Made by a program: the position numbers and the translations under genes
Part shown: piece after piece, positions 34,011 to 45,459 of the stretch
How positions within the stretch are numbered: position 1 is the stretch's first letter
Layout of the letters: each line of letters starts with the position of its first letter
From: Siphonodentalium dalli
Lineage: Eukaryota; Mollusca; Scaphopoda; Gadilida; Siphonodentaliidae
NCBI GenBank assembly: GCA_032622095.1
Contig: CP136065.1
Coordinates: 219,834,151 to 219,898,150 of the forward strand
Direction: 5' to 3'
Length of the DNA stretch: 64,000 nt
Notes under the pieces: generated by a model
Told to the model about the DNA's origin: nothing
The model's database searches: none
What the model saw: only the letters and a program-made list of their open reading frames with translations

Positions 34011-34970
34011 ATTCTCATTAATATCCCATTTAACATCAAATGGTAATTCAGTTGGTCACTAAACTCATGATTTATCGCAAATAGATACATAAACAAATTT
34101 TCAACATGACATTTGGGGTTCTAAACACCTCAAAAAAAGTAAGTCCCCCCCAATATATTTGTTAATATGTTATGAAATATGAGATGGATTTTGACGAAAC
34201 ATCATTCAATTGTTTTGTGGTATCTGGTTCAGAGCCTGCACAGTGTACGATACAAGGTCTTGTGGGTTATGTTATGGCCGACTGAGCACAAATTGATTGG
34301 AAGAGTGGTGCTTTTCAAAAGCTGCAAAACACTTGACTTAGAGTGAACAATCACTCCAGTGTTCCATTGTTCACTCAAGTTGCTACTGGCTGTAAATGTG
34401 GTCCAAAAGATACACTTATCCACGATAACATGCGTGTTATCTTCGGGACCCAATGTGCCCACTGCATACCCAGGCCATTCAGGCTAACCACATTAATTTG
34501 GAAAGACACCTTGCAGTAATGCAGTTACATGCTGTGGACGACACAGAGTTATTGGAATCAGTCTATTTGAAGCCCTTTTTCAGTAAACCATATAGGCATT
34601 GAGGTACCAACAGATAAGGATGTTTCAAGCCCGTGCGAGAAATGGGGGGACAACAGCACAACCGAATGACTGATCACTATATCTGTGTTTTTGCAACTTT
34701 TTAAAAGTGGCCCTTTTCCATTCAATTCATGCTCACTCAGCCATATGTCACCTCACCGCATAGTGCTTATATCACACTTGATGTCTCTGGTACCTCAAGT
34801 CATTCAGAGATTTTCATCAAAATCCATCCAATATCTCATAAAATATTACCGAATATATTAGGGGGAGGACTTTCTTTTTTTGAGGCGTTTACAACAAAAT
34901 TGGCAAGGGAATGATGGTGAATTTATAAATATCTTTCAAAATTTCACGTTTAAAACAAAACCATAAATAG
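34011..34970. other. Unassigned interval
   Basis: No gene recognised. A 77-codon frame on the - strand (34229-34462) has no family features. Confidence 0.4.
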
Positions 34971-34973
34971 AGG

Positions 34974-35116
34974 ATCTCACATGAGTTTCTATTTTATACG
35001 GAATTTATCAACCGAGTTCACTAAATTCGATTTGAGCCGAGGTTTACCGAGGCTCAAATTGAATTTAGAGGACGAGGTTGATAAATTACGTATAAAATAG
35101 AACGAGTGTGAGATAC
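34974..35116. repeat. 143-bp inverted repeat
   Basis: Arms atctcacatgagtttctatt, tttatacg, atttatcaacc, ctaaattc and gagcc(g)agg are mirrored downstream (cctcggctc-like, gaatttag, ggttgataaat, cgtataaa, agtgtgagat). No target duplication found. Confidence 0.65.
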
Positions 35117-35397
35117 CTTTTATCACATGATCAAATAAACCCGAAGCAACGCGAAATATTCATCGAAAACAACAATCATAAACTACAGCGATCGAAAGTT
35201 ATTTGAAGAACGCCGTGACGTCATCGCACGCGCTGGTATTAAACGTGTCTATTACCGATAATTATGAAACTGATTTTATGGCCAAATTATGTGATAAATG
35301 AGATTATTGATCCACTGAAAAAATTGTTTGTCCTAAAATATTTATTTTAATGTGACAAATAAATCGACAAGCTACAAGTATGGTCTGCTATCCTTAA

Positions 35398-35802
35398 AGG
35401 TACTCAATCCGATCCGATGCTCCTAAATTACTATTTCTTTGGCTTCGGGGGTAAAAAAATATTCAATTCTAGTCGAGGAAGCCATCCATCAAACCTCAGA
35501 TTGATTAGATATCGATGTTTGAAATGTGCTGTTTCTATGTGTTTGTGTTCCAATCTTTTCTTGTTAATAGTTACAACTTGATTTTAGATTTATCCATCTT
35601 ACAACTGCAATTTGTCCGTTTTTAGCGCATCGTCGTCGAAAAGATTGGACCACAAACAATTATAGAAACAGCACATTTAAACATCGATATCTAATCAATC
35701 TGAGCTTTGAGATGGGTGGGTTCCTCGACTCGAATCAAATATTTTTTACACCCAAAGCCAAAGAAATAATAACTTAGAAGCATCTGATCGGATTGGGTTT
35801 CT
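35398..35802 (+). mobile_element. TTAA element, AGGTACTCAATCC family (copy 1)
   Basis: Left end aggtactcaatccgatccga, right end ggattgggtttct, TTAA at 35394-35397 and 35803-35806. Long inner inverted arms (tttggcttcggggg-taaaaa, gaggaagcc, gattagatatcgatgtt, gctgtttctat) fold back on each other. Relatives are at 42245, 51211 and 61063. Confidence 0.8.
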
Positions 35803-35962
35803 TTAAAATACTGAATTCTTAAACATATTGTGCCAAAATTTCACCTGACTATATGTAGAATATTTTTCAAGTTTAATGAATAAATGATTATCTTTATGCA
35901 ACATTTTTCTTCTGATTCACCTGTACACAGAATGAAATGCATTTTCAGTGCTGATAATGCAA

Positions 35963-36600
35963 TCTCTGTTACTAGAACCAACTGGTTCTTGGGCATGTAT
36001 CCAACAAGGAACCAAATTTATTCTAAATGAAGAACCAATGGTTCTTCGGGGAAGGGAGGAGGGGGAAATTGGTTCTTGGGGAAGAACCAAACTGGAACCA
36101 ATGAAGAACCAGGGATTGGTTCTTGAGGGAGAACCAATGAAGAACCATTTGGTTCTTGGGATGAAGAACCAAATTTTAATCATGAAGAACCTATTGGTTC
36201 CGCCTGGAGGACAAACTTGAAGAACCAAATTTGGTTCTTCAATTTTCTCTGTGAGGAACCATTATTACTCTTGAAGATCCAAATTATTATTCCCGAAGAA
36301 CCAAATGGTTCCACATGAAGAACCAATTATATCAACGAAGAACCAAATATTCAGTCGTGGAGAACCAACTGGTTCTGCGGTGTATAAATAATGAAGAACC
36401 AAATGGTTCTAGATTTGGTTCTTAATAGTCACAATAATGAGGAACCAAATGGTTCTTGGTTTGGTTCCCGATAAACCCAAATCTGAAGAACCAAATGGTT
36501 CTAGGTCCCCTGAAGAACCAGTTGGTTCTTCATTTGGTTCCGCCTGGAGGACAAGTGGGGAACCAATGAAGAACCATTGGGTTCCAATTTGTACGGCGTC
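35963..36600 (+). repeat. Dense array of GGTTCTT / AAGAACC palindromes
   Basis: Over 638 bp the heptamer ggttctt or its complement occurs about thirty times, mostly as pairs of the type gaagaaccaaatggttct. Unit spacing is irregular (about 15-40 bp), so it is not an ordinary minisatellite. Open frames on both strands (103 and 117 codons) are products of the motif. It abuts the long-inverted-terminus element that begins at 36644. Confidence 0.8.
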
Positions 36601-36643
36601 CTCACATGTCCGTATATTTCCGGTATTTTTTTTGCTATAAGTA

Positions 36644-37327
36644 CACACTGACCAACCGTTTCCCCGTTGTGGTGTGCGTTTGGCCGTTGTGGTGTGGCGA
36701 AACGTCGTTGTATGGTATTTTTGGCGAAATTCGCAAGCGGGTAGGAGAGGGCTGATCACCAAAATCGGGATGGGGAGTTAATGTGCATATTTATTATAAT
36801 GAGACCCCCACAGCCATGAAGAAGGATATTATACCCAACGAATGAGCGCTTCCCTGACTCTCTGTTTGTTTGTACGGCCGAGAAATAGCCTACACAAAAT
36901 GCCAGGGTAGGCATTCTGACCATGGTTCCTCGAGATGAAAGCCTTATTTGCTCACCCCTGAACACAATTTGACACCCCACTGGTATTCTCCACGTAAGAA
37001 CAATTATCCCCGATCATGCTGGTAACGGCCCCAACTCTCAAATGGCCTAAATATTCAATAAAATCCCAATCGAAGTGTGTCAACAGCAGCGAAAAAATGA
37101 CAACGCCGTTGTGGTTTTGATGGCAACAACGTTGTGGTCGGGCTGGTTTTTCGATTTTCGGCGATCATGCAGTATTTTGATGTTTTTGAGACCAGAACAA
37201 GGTGTTTCACGCCTATTTCGTATTGTGTATCCAAAATAGTACATGTATTATCCGTATAAGCAATGTTTACTCGTGCATACATGCCACGTTACCTGTCCCC
37301 ATAAACACGTTTTTGTACTCCAAATCA
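36644..37327 (+). repeat. Left arm of the long inverted repeat
   Basis: Contains tandem subterminal motifs cgttgtggtgtgcgtttggc / cgttgtggtgtggcgaaacg, then gggctgatcaccaaaatcg, atgccagggtaggcattctg and acaacgccgttgtggttttg. Its 75-codon reverse frame (37055-37282) is matched by the equivalent frame in the other arm. Confidence 0.8.
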
Positions 37328-37616
37328 AACAAGTCATGCATTTTTCACAGCCAGTTATGAGGTGTTATGAACTGCCCGTTAATTGTCCATATATGCGAGA
37401 CATTAATCTTCATTTTGACTTATTACGCCACACAGTGGTGTACACTGGTGTAGAGTTTTTCACATTGTGTGGTCGATTAATAATCCACTGGGCGATTGTA
37501 TTATGGTTATTTCGTACTTGAGTATAAATCATACCGATAGTTACGATAGTACGACAAATATTAGCACATGTATGTGTTTACGTCACCGGTGTAATTGTGG
37601 GGACATGTTTCTATTG
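37328..37616. other. Interior of the long-arm unit, nothing recognised
   Basis: AT-rich sequence without family features. Confidence 0.4.
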
Positions 37617-38225
37617 TGAAGGTTCGCTATCCCGAAGGTCCGCTATTCCGAAGGTTCTCTATTCCGAAGGATTTTGTTATTTTTAGGTTAATTCTATTTT
37701 CTAAAGTATTGAGACTAATTTGAGAGGGTTCATTTTCACAAATATTCTTTTTATGGAGTGTGCGCTCACATCCGAACTGATCCTGCGCGCATACCCATTA
37801 CAGATACAGGAGGAAATAACTTAACTTAGAACATTAAATGTGATTTTGTTTTGTTTTCGCGGGTTTTCTTGAGATTTAATGTCATTACGTGGGACCATAC
37901 CGTTGAATTCTTGGCATATAATATGAATGTTGTGGTATATATGGACCCTCCCGCATTGGGACATGACACAGGTACAGTTGACTTAAGTGATGCTCTGTGT
38001 GGTCTCCAATTTGGAGTTCAATATTTTAAGGGCCAAATTTATAATTTTATGGGTCCATACCTTTGAACTCTGGGCATATAATATGAATATTGGGGGGCAT
38101 GTCTCTATTCCGAAGGTTCACTATCCCGAAGGTCCACTATTCCGAAATTTCTCTGAATGTTCGCTATTCCGAATGTTCACAAATCCGAAGGTTAGTTATT
38201 CCGAAGGTTCTGTGTTCCGAAGGTT
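37617..38225 (+). repeat. ATTCCGAAGGTT minisatellite and local duplication
   Basis: Two clusters of ctattccgaaggttc-type 11-16-bp units (37617-37672 and 38103-38225) are each followed by the same tail (ttgttatttt-aggttaattctat, ctaaagtattgag, cattaaatgtgattttgttt). The roughly 500-bp segment is thus duplicated in direct orientation. Confidence 0.7.
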
Positions 38226-38871
38226 TTTGTTATTTTAAGGTTAATTCTATATTCTAAAGTATTGAGAGGGTTCATTATCACGAAGATTCTTTTCATGAAG
38301 GAAATAACTTAAAACATTAAATGTGATTTTGTTTTGTTTTCGCGGGTTTTCTTAAGTTTAATGTCATTACGTATGACCTTATTTCTCATTACATATTCAA
38401 AAAAACAATTTTTGTTTTCGTTTTATTCACATTACTTGCTAACAACCATTATCTTACTTCAAAGTAAGGGCATAACAGTTCTCACTAGTTATGCAGTCAT
38501 GGTCACTTTATATGTTTGTATCTGATTATATCTAGCTGTTACACCCTATACTATATGTTTGTTATACTTATAACACGTTGTAACTTACCCACTGAGGGCC
38601 TTTATTGGTAAATAAACTCTATTATATTCTAAAAAAATTCTATTCTATTCACGCCAAGCAGCCCACACAATTGCTATGTTTCCATGCGATTTAATGTGAT
38701 TACGTGTGACCTAATATCTCAATAATCTGAGGCAAAAGTACGCCTGCTAAAGGCGAACAGTTGGGGCTATAGCGCTCAATGAATACTGGAGGCTATAACA
38801 AACTGCGCAGCAGAATATCGCTGAACGGACGAGTATGAGATGAGCCTAACTGCAATTGTGACTTTGTTTAA

Positions 38872-39020
38872 AGGCCCACTTAATTTTCGAGTCATTCATT
38901 TTTTTATAGTATATACGGTTTTAATAACAATTTATGCCATAAAATTTGAATAAAATACTATAATTCTTCACCATTTGAAGTGCAGAATACTTCTATCTCC
39001 TAGTTTGAAACACCTTTAAA
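38872..39020 (-). mobile_element. Fragment of the AGGCCCACTTAA family, reverse orientation
   Basis: aggcccacttaattttcgag after TTAA (38868-38871) is followed by the complement of the family's right half (tagtatatacggttttaata, actataattcttcacc). It is truncated near 39020. A still shorter fragment is at 44677-44740. Confidence 0.65.
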
Positions 39021-39084
39021 ATACCGCGTCGTATATCTAGCAATTAGCAACCAACATGTCCTCTTCGGCTTTCCATAGATTTCA

Positions 39085-39572
39085 ACGTAATTTAATACTT
39101 ATGGGTATTTGTGTCCGGGAAGTGTTTTGGGCGTGACCCCGACCTGACCTTGACGTTTAAAACTGTCAACGCAAGGTAAATTTGGGTAAAACGGACAAAT
39201 TTCGGCGAAATTTGATACCTAGGACTACTTTTGTCCGGGGAGAGTTTGAACGGGTCAAATCGTGGCCTCGGTGTGATCTTGACCTTCAATGTTGTCAATC
39301 AAAGGTCAAATCGGATAAAACGGATGGATTTCGACGAAATTTGATACCTATGGGTACTTTTGTCGGGGGAGTGTTTTGGACGGGTCAAATCATGACTCCG
39401 ACCTTACCTTGACCTTCAAAATTTTTCATTAAAGGTCAAGTGGGGTAAAACGGACGGATTTCGACGAAATTTGATACCTAGGGGTACTTTTCTCCGGGTG
39501 GGGGTGTTTTGGACGAGTCAAATCATGCCCCTGACCTGACCTTGACTTTCGAAATAGTCAATTGAAGGTCAA
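39085..39572 (+). repeat. About 120-bp tandem repeat, four units
   Basis: Each unit carries gaccttgacc-ttcaaa, aaaggtcaa, gggtaaaacggac, ttcgacgaaatttgatacct, gggtacttttgtccgggg and gacgggtcaaatca. Units differ by small substitutions. It lies inside the 5.4-kb long-arm unit. Confidence 0.8.
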
Positions 39573-39599
39573 ATCGCGTCTTTCACCGGAAATCAGATG

Positions 39600-41409
39600 G
39601 GAAACAGGCCGGGCGAAGTCGGGCCCAACAGCTTGTGTAATAAAGAAGACAGTTTGAAGAAAGTAATGTATGACACGAGAAACGGGAAAACTTGAAATAT
39701 GGAAGTATGCAAATTTCCCACATAAAATTTGAAAGCTAGTTTATAGAATAATTGTATTATAATTTATATTTATGGCTAATAATATGATATTGGTGGCGTT
39801 ACCATTTCTGACTATGGTTTTCTTGTATGCTGTATGGTTTTGGTATATTTAGTCAAGTGTGAATATACGACCGAAAAGTTGGTTGAACTTCTGTATATCA
39901 GGTGGACAGGTATTATTTCTCCATTTATTCACCCGTGCCATGATATGTAACCTCATAATGGCCTTCGAGATGATGATTGCTGTTTACAATAGTTAGACAG
40001 AATACTAAAATACAGAGTTTATGTTATAATAGACTTACATCAGTCATAAATATATCGCAGATATTACTAGAACATATGGTATTGTCAAGTTTGTCCGTTT
40101 ATGTTGTGTAAATAAAAGTCAAAACGTTACATAATCCGACTTTGTTTTGCATAACAAGGCGTACGAACTTTACGCGATAATTATAACACTGATAGGGAAA
40201 CTGGTTATAGCCACTAACCCTGAACTTAGATGGACATACTTGAGACACACAATTACAACGTAAACGACATGTATAGAAATAACAAACAAAACCTACATAT
40301 TTAGAACTTTGTTTAGTGATGAACCACAAAAAGGATATATATTTGACCCCCCCCCCCCCCAGTGCTCCTATAGGATACGCGACTTAGGAACAATTCGCGT
40401 TATTTCGTATAAAGACACTAACAAAATAATGTGCATCATTTAAAATGTAATGACACCGCCCTACCCCAGACCCACCCACACAGAAAAGCGAATTTGGGTC
40501 ATGATAAATAATATTTAACTAAATGTGGTGTGAGAGTTAATTTAGTACTACAAAAAAAAATTGAAAAAATAACTTATTTTTGGTAGAATTATCCTTGCGT
40601 TATCGGAAGATATTTCATGTTCCTCATCTCCCCAACAACGATCCTTACCGTATATAAGCTCCAGTAGTGGACCAATGAAGCTATTTATATCTTATAACAA
40701 TACTCAAGAAGCAGACCAGACACGTGTTATTATATAGCATACATCAGATTCATAAATTAGAATTTCGACGGCGATTATAAAATGTATTAAGAGAACATGA
40801 TACTCATGAACGTAATCATCATATGGCATATATGGAAACTAATATATTTATATGTGTGGCTTTCTTGGAAATACCATTGTGGTAAAGCTTTTATGAAATA
40901 GGGTGAGGGTAGGTTTTGAGTACGTTTATAATTTTCGTAATCAAATCGCCTATTCGCGCCAAATAAACTTGAGTTGGTCAAACAGCAGTATCATGAGTAT
41001 ACAGGACGGGGAACTTACGTCACTTTGTAATCTATAAGCCGCTCACTTCGTACATTTTATGTTATATATTTGGTGCATGAGTTGTGGGCTATGTGAGAGA
41101 ACAAATTAATATGTGTGAATTTTACAAATATTAATTAAACGGTTAAGCAGTGTTTGATTATTCAAATTCGGAGCACATTTCGTTCCTATTTTTTATCTAA
41201 TTTCTTTTATAAATTCCGAGTTTTTATCATCCACTGGTTATAAAAGATGTAATGAGAAATTATATGCCTCATCCACTAGTTTATTCCGTCGGATACAGCC
41301 CTTATATCCGCTTTAAATCAATTTTAAATCAAATCCGCTTTGGTTAGAGATTCAAAATGTGATGTACGCGCGTTCCACGCCGTGGTTTAAGCCTATGTGG
41401 ATAATAGTA
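39600..41409. other. Interior of the long-arm unit, nothing recognised
   Basis: No exon, transposase motif or tandem array, apart from a short C run (40350-40361). Confidence 0.4.
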
Positions 41410-42068
41410 TACTTGTTTGGAGCTAAAAAAAAACGTGTTTATGGAGACAGGTTACGTGGCATGTATGCACGAATAAGCATTGCTTATACGGATAATACAT
41501 GTAATATTTTGGATACACAATACGAAATAGGCGTGAAACACCTTGTTCTGGTCTCAAAAGCATCAAAATACTGCCTGATCGCCAAAAATCGAAAAACCAG
41601 CCCCGCCACAACGTTGTTGCCATCAAAACCACAACGGCGTTGTCATTATTTCGCTGCTGTTGACTCACTTCGATTGGGATTTTATTGAATATTTAGGCCA
41701 CTGGAGAGTTGTGGCCGTTACCAGCATGATTGGGGATAATTGTTCTTACGTGGAGAATACCAGCGGGGTGTCAAATTGTGTTCAGGGGTGAGCAAATAGG
41801 GTTTTTATGTCGAGGAACCATGGTCAGAATTCCCACCCTGGCATTTTGGAAGCCAGGGAAGCGCTCATTCGTTGGGTATAATATCCTTCTTCGGGGCTGT
41901 GGGGGTTTCATTATAATAGATATGCACATTAACTCCCCATCACGATTTTGGTGATCAGCCCTCTCCTATACCCGCTTGCAAATTTCGCCAAAAACACCGT
42001 ACAACGGCGTTTCGCCACACCACAACGGCCAAACGCACACCACAACGGGGAAACGGTTGGTCAGTGTG
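41410..42068 (-). repeat. Right arm of the long inverted repeat
   Basis: Reverse complement of 36644-37327: ggagacaggttacgtggcat, gcgtgaaacaccttgttctg, accacaacggcgttgtcatt, ttggtgatcagccctctcct, and finally caccacaacggggaaacgg. Small indels distinguish the arms (for example a shortened block around 41850). Confidence 0.8.
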
Positions 42069-42244
42069 ATCGTATGCTGACAATTATTCGAGGTGGACAA
42101 AATAAATAAATTTCAAAAATCGAAATCTAATAACTGAGCTTTGAAGGTTTGGTTCATCGAATCAATTCAAATATGTGCCCCCTCCCCATGTAGGCCTATG
42201 TTTAGCTATAAGCCTTAAAGTGCATGCATGGTCCCCAGCCTTAA

Positions 42245-42689
42245 AGATGCATAATCAGATTAAGTGCCCCTCAGTTACAATTGAATTGGATTCGGGGTAA
42301 ACAATATTTGATTCGAGTCGAGGAACCCACTTAACAAAGCTCAGAGTTATATAGTAGATATCGATTTTTGAAATCTATTATTTTTTCACCATCGAGAATT
42401 ATTAGTGGCCCAGTAAACAGTCAACGAGCCAACGGTCTCGGACCAAATTGCGGTTGAAGATGGAAAACTCTAAAATCAAGAGGATTTCTGTTGATAATAT
42501 AAGGCCAAATTTCGTCGAACAACATGTTGATAAATAACACGTTTCGGGCAATTTTATGCTATATTTGACAGTGGTTAGCACTATTTTTGGGCAATTAATC
42601 GTTTCTGATAACTGGAGCGGCATTTCTAAAAATGTTGTTGTTGTTGGAATCTGATTATATGGGGACCATCGAATCGGATTGAGTACCTC
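42245..42689 (-). mobile_element. TTAA element, AGGTACTCAATCC family (copy 2)
   Basis: It starts after TTAA (42241-42244) with agatgcataatcagatt and ends gattgagtacct before tctaac, where the TTAA is mutated. Inner blocks caaagctcagagt, agatatcgatttttgaaatc and ggaatctgattatatgggga match 61063-61517. A further partial copy (42110-42235) precedes it. Confidence 0.7.
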
Positions 42690-42699
42690 TAACGTACAT

Positions 42700-43370
42700 C
42701 CTCCCCCGTAGCCGAACAAATAGTAAAATATGGTATTAAATCGGACACGGTATCTTTAATCTCTAGTTTCGGCGCCGGTGCGAGCAAACTCTAAACAATA
42801 GCACTCAAGTTGACGAGAGCAAGAATGTGATGGAAATTCGGCAAATGAAACACGAGAATGGTTGTATAATCGTACTGCATTTAATGCTGAGTTTTCATTC
42901 GCGTTCTCACGACTATAGGTTTTATTAGCGACACCTCATCGTTTTATTGATTGAATTAGACTCACAAAAGCTGACGGAAAGAGTTGTTTATGTGAAGTCA
43001 TACTTCTAGAATGACCAGAAAATCTAACATGCGACAATAGATTTGTTCGCGTGATGTGAATTTTTTTATCATGAAGTCAGCATTTATCTCAACTTCACAA
43101 TATCAGAATGATATAATATTCAGACGGGCCAGAAGCACATCCAACACAATTAACGGAAGATACACGTTGCAATGCGTCATCGAAGGACCGTATGAACTGT
43201 TCACAGAATGACCGTATGAACTGTTCACTGAAATCTTTATTCTTTAAACAAATATAATACTCATTGCAGTGAACCAAACTGATAATTGGGCTCCCAGTAA
43301 CATTAAAGAATATAAGAAAAAATTATTAAAATTGTAAAAAATTGTAAAAAATAGTAACAAATGATGAAAA
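42700..43370. other. Unassigned interval
   Basis: A 20-bp direct repeat (gaccgtatgaactgttcac at 43191 and 43210) is the only pattern seen. Confidence 0.4.
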
Positions 43371-43378
43371 ATTGTTAG

Positions 43379-43447
43379 GCCAATGCATTCTCTAATATAT
43401 GCGAGGCGACCTATGGTCGACTCGCATATATAAGAGAATGCATTGGC
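43379..43447. repeat. Solo 69-bp hairpin
   Basis: gccaatgcattctctaatat .. atatataagagaatgcattg and c: near-perfect hairpin with the cgacc-tat-ggtcg core. Only one hairpin is present; flanks (aattgttag; acagggtatatggg) match the inner and outer sides of the 3349-type element, so it is a truncated copy. Confidence 0.8.
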
Positions 43448-43449
43448 AC

Positions 43450-44915
43450 AGGGTATATGGGTTGATACAAAAATCGGACTTGGCACTGAAAGGGAACGTT
43501 AAAAGAATTTTGCATTCGACAGATATTACCGAAAGTGCCAACCACCAACCAGACCATTTGGCTGCGGACACACGTATCACAGTAGCGATATCAAACTGTA
43601 TCATATAATACTACATAGCATGTTTGACAATTTATTATGGTGGAGTTTGGTGACAATTGATCGTCATAATTATTAATTACTATGCCACACATAGCCATGT
43701 GGCCCGCTGAGTTTCCGCTCATTTGTTAGATTGTCATTGATATTATATAACGGAGTCGATTTTCCTGTTGGATCACATTTCATGAAAATTGGTCATTTGC
43801 GAAAATAGCAGCCAATACGAACACGATTGGACAGCGAAAGATACTTAATTGGGGTTCACGATTAGATAACGATTGGTATTAAATCGCAATAACACGTGGC
43901 ACGCGAGGTTACGATTGAGGCTAGGGTTATTGACAAAATAACGGAGATGGTTGGAGAATGCTTTTAAAAAGCGTTCAATCGGACGAAATAATGGAGAAGT
44001 TTGAAGAATTAGTTCTCAAATAGATCCTACATTGATTACAAAATTGAAATTTATCAGAAAATCACAATTCATTACATCTAATGGCCTCCTTGATTTGTAT
44101 TGAAAACGGGAATTTGATCAAAACGTCAAACGGAGACTTCGACAAACAGGAATGACTATTTCAAACAATATTTAGTGAACAACTTGCGATTTCCAAGCGC
44201 GCGCCCATGCAGTGTTGGGTAATTTCTCGAAGAATAAAATGGCATATAGCGGTGAGGATTTAATTATTTTCAAAAGTAAGACAAGCCCAAATGGGGTGCA
44301 GTTAAAACATAGCTGGACACATCCGGTGAAAGCATGGTCATATTGTCAAACACGTATAAACATTCATCGGAACTGTATCATATGAGTCATATCATCCGAG
44401 TCAGACAACCGTCGGTATCTATATTCCAACCCTTCGACACTTAGTTCAGGTTCAACCGCCCGTCTGCAACTCTACATCATATACCCGGTAATAAAATCGT
44501 ACAGGTTAGCCAACCAATAACTCAATTCGTATATTGAAACCAATTTGGTCGAACATTTTGGCAGCCATCTTTGGGCCTCTGAATGGACGATTCCAACAAT
44601 TTTAGACATTATATACTGCATCATTTTGATAAGAAATAACGGTTAGAAATAATTAATCAATACATGGTACACTCTAAAGGCCCACTTAATGGTATATTCC
44701 CCAGATCACATTATATACAACATAATTATTCGACACGTAGGGAATCACATGGTTTCGAGTTGATGAATATCACACATTCAAATTTTCCAAATGGCCGAGG
44801 CGATTTCAAAACGCGACCAGAAACGAGGAAAATGTAATAAACTAGGATACGCCAAATTGTATACTATTTACGTGGCTACGACGATATGATATACTGTTTT
44901 TCAAACATGCTGATA
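43450..44915. other. Unassigned interval
   Basis: No gene recognised. A short AGGCCCACTTAA-family fragment lies at about 44677-44740. Confidence 0.4.
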
Positions 44916-44917
44916 CC

Positions 44918-45221
44918 TACGGAAGCGTATTCGGGACATGGTAGAAGAAAAAAAATAAAGTCAAAATTTTGACTTTTTATCTCAAAATTTTGACTTTATA
45001 AACTCAAAATTTTGACTTTTTATCTCGAAATTTTGACTTTGTAAACTCAATATTTTGACTTTGTAAGTTTTGAGTTTATAAAGTCCAAATTTTGAGTTTG
45101 AAAGTCAAAATTTCGAGATAAAAAGTCAAAATTTTGAGTTTATAAAGTCAGAATGTTTAGATAAAAAGTCAAAATTTTGACTTTATTTTTTTTTCTACCA
45201 TGTCCCGAATACGCTTCCGTA
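44918..45221. repeat. 304-bp foldback element with AAGTCAAAATTTTGA core
   Basis: The ends tacggaagcgtattcgggac / gtcccgaatacgcttccgta extend to gacatggtagaa. The core is a string of tcaaaattttgactttt palindromes. Flanks gatacc (44912) and aatacc (45222) are similar but not identical, so a target duplication is only suggested. Confidence 0.8.
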
Positions 45222-45353
45222 AATACCTCATGTGTGTCCAGAAGTAATAAGGTATCAACTGTCTTAAAAACAACCTAGCATATGCTCGTAACAGTCAAAT
45301 GCTACGTTTTGTGTCAGTTCCTCATATACTATATGTTTGTGTATGTGTCAGAC

Positions 45354-45450
45354 CACAGGGGCCTGTAACGCGCTCCGCTGTCCGCCCCCTTTTGCGCTGC
45401 CCATATACGCCGCATCTATATACGCGCCTGCTTCACGTTAATGGTAGTAT
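45354..45450 (+). mobile_element. Single arm of the CACAGGGGCCTG foldback element
   Basis: cacaggggcctgtaacgcgc, tccgctg, cgcccccttttgcgctgccc, atatacgcc and gcttcacgttaatggta match the left arm of 27377-27584; the other arm is absent. Confidence 0.75.
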
Positions 45451-45459
45451 TATAGTCTG

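Larger units (their letters stand above)
36644..42068. mobile_element. 5.4-kb unit with about 670-bp inverted termini
   Basis: The outer ends cacactgaccaaccgtttcc and its complement (ending ggttggtcagtgtg) define two long arms, 36644-37327 and 41410-42068, complementary over almost their whole length with scattered differences. The 4.1-kb interior (37328-41409) contains minisatellites and no recognised transposase, integrase or polymerase frame. I see no target duplication. It is either a non-autonomous long-TIR transposon or an inverted segmental duplication. Confidence 0.55.

Noticed and set aside
35917-36762. Open frames of 90-117 codons across the GGTTCTT array
   Set aside because: Overlapping frames on both strands consist of translations of the palindromic heptamer only.
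36644-42068. Polinton/Maverick or retrovirus-like provirus
   Set aside because: No polymerase, integrase, reverse transcriptase or capsid reading frame is visible, and the termini are inverted, not direct.
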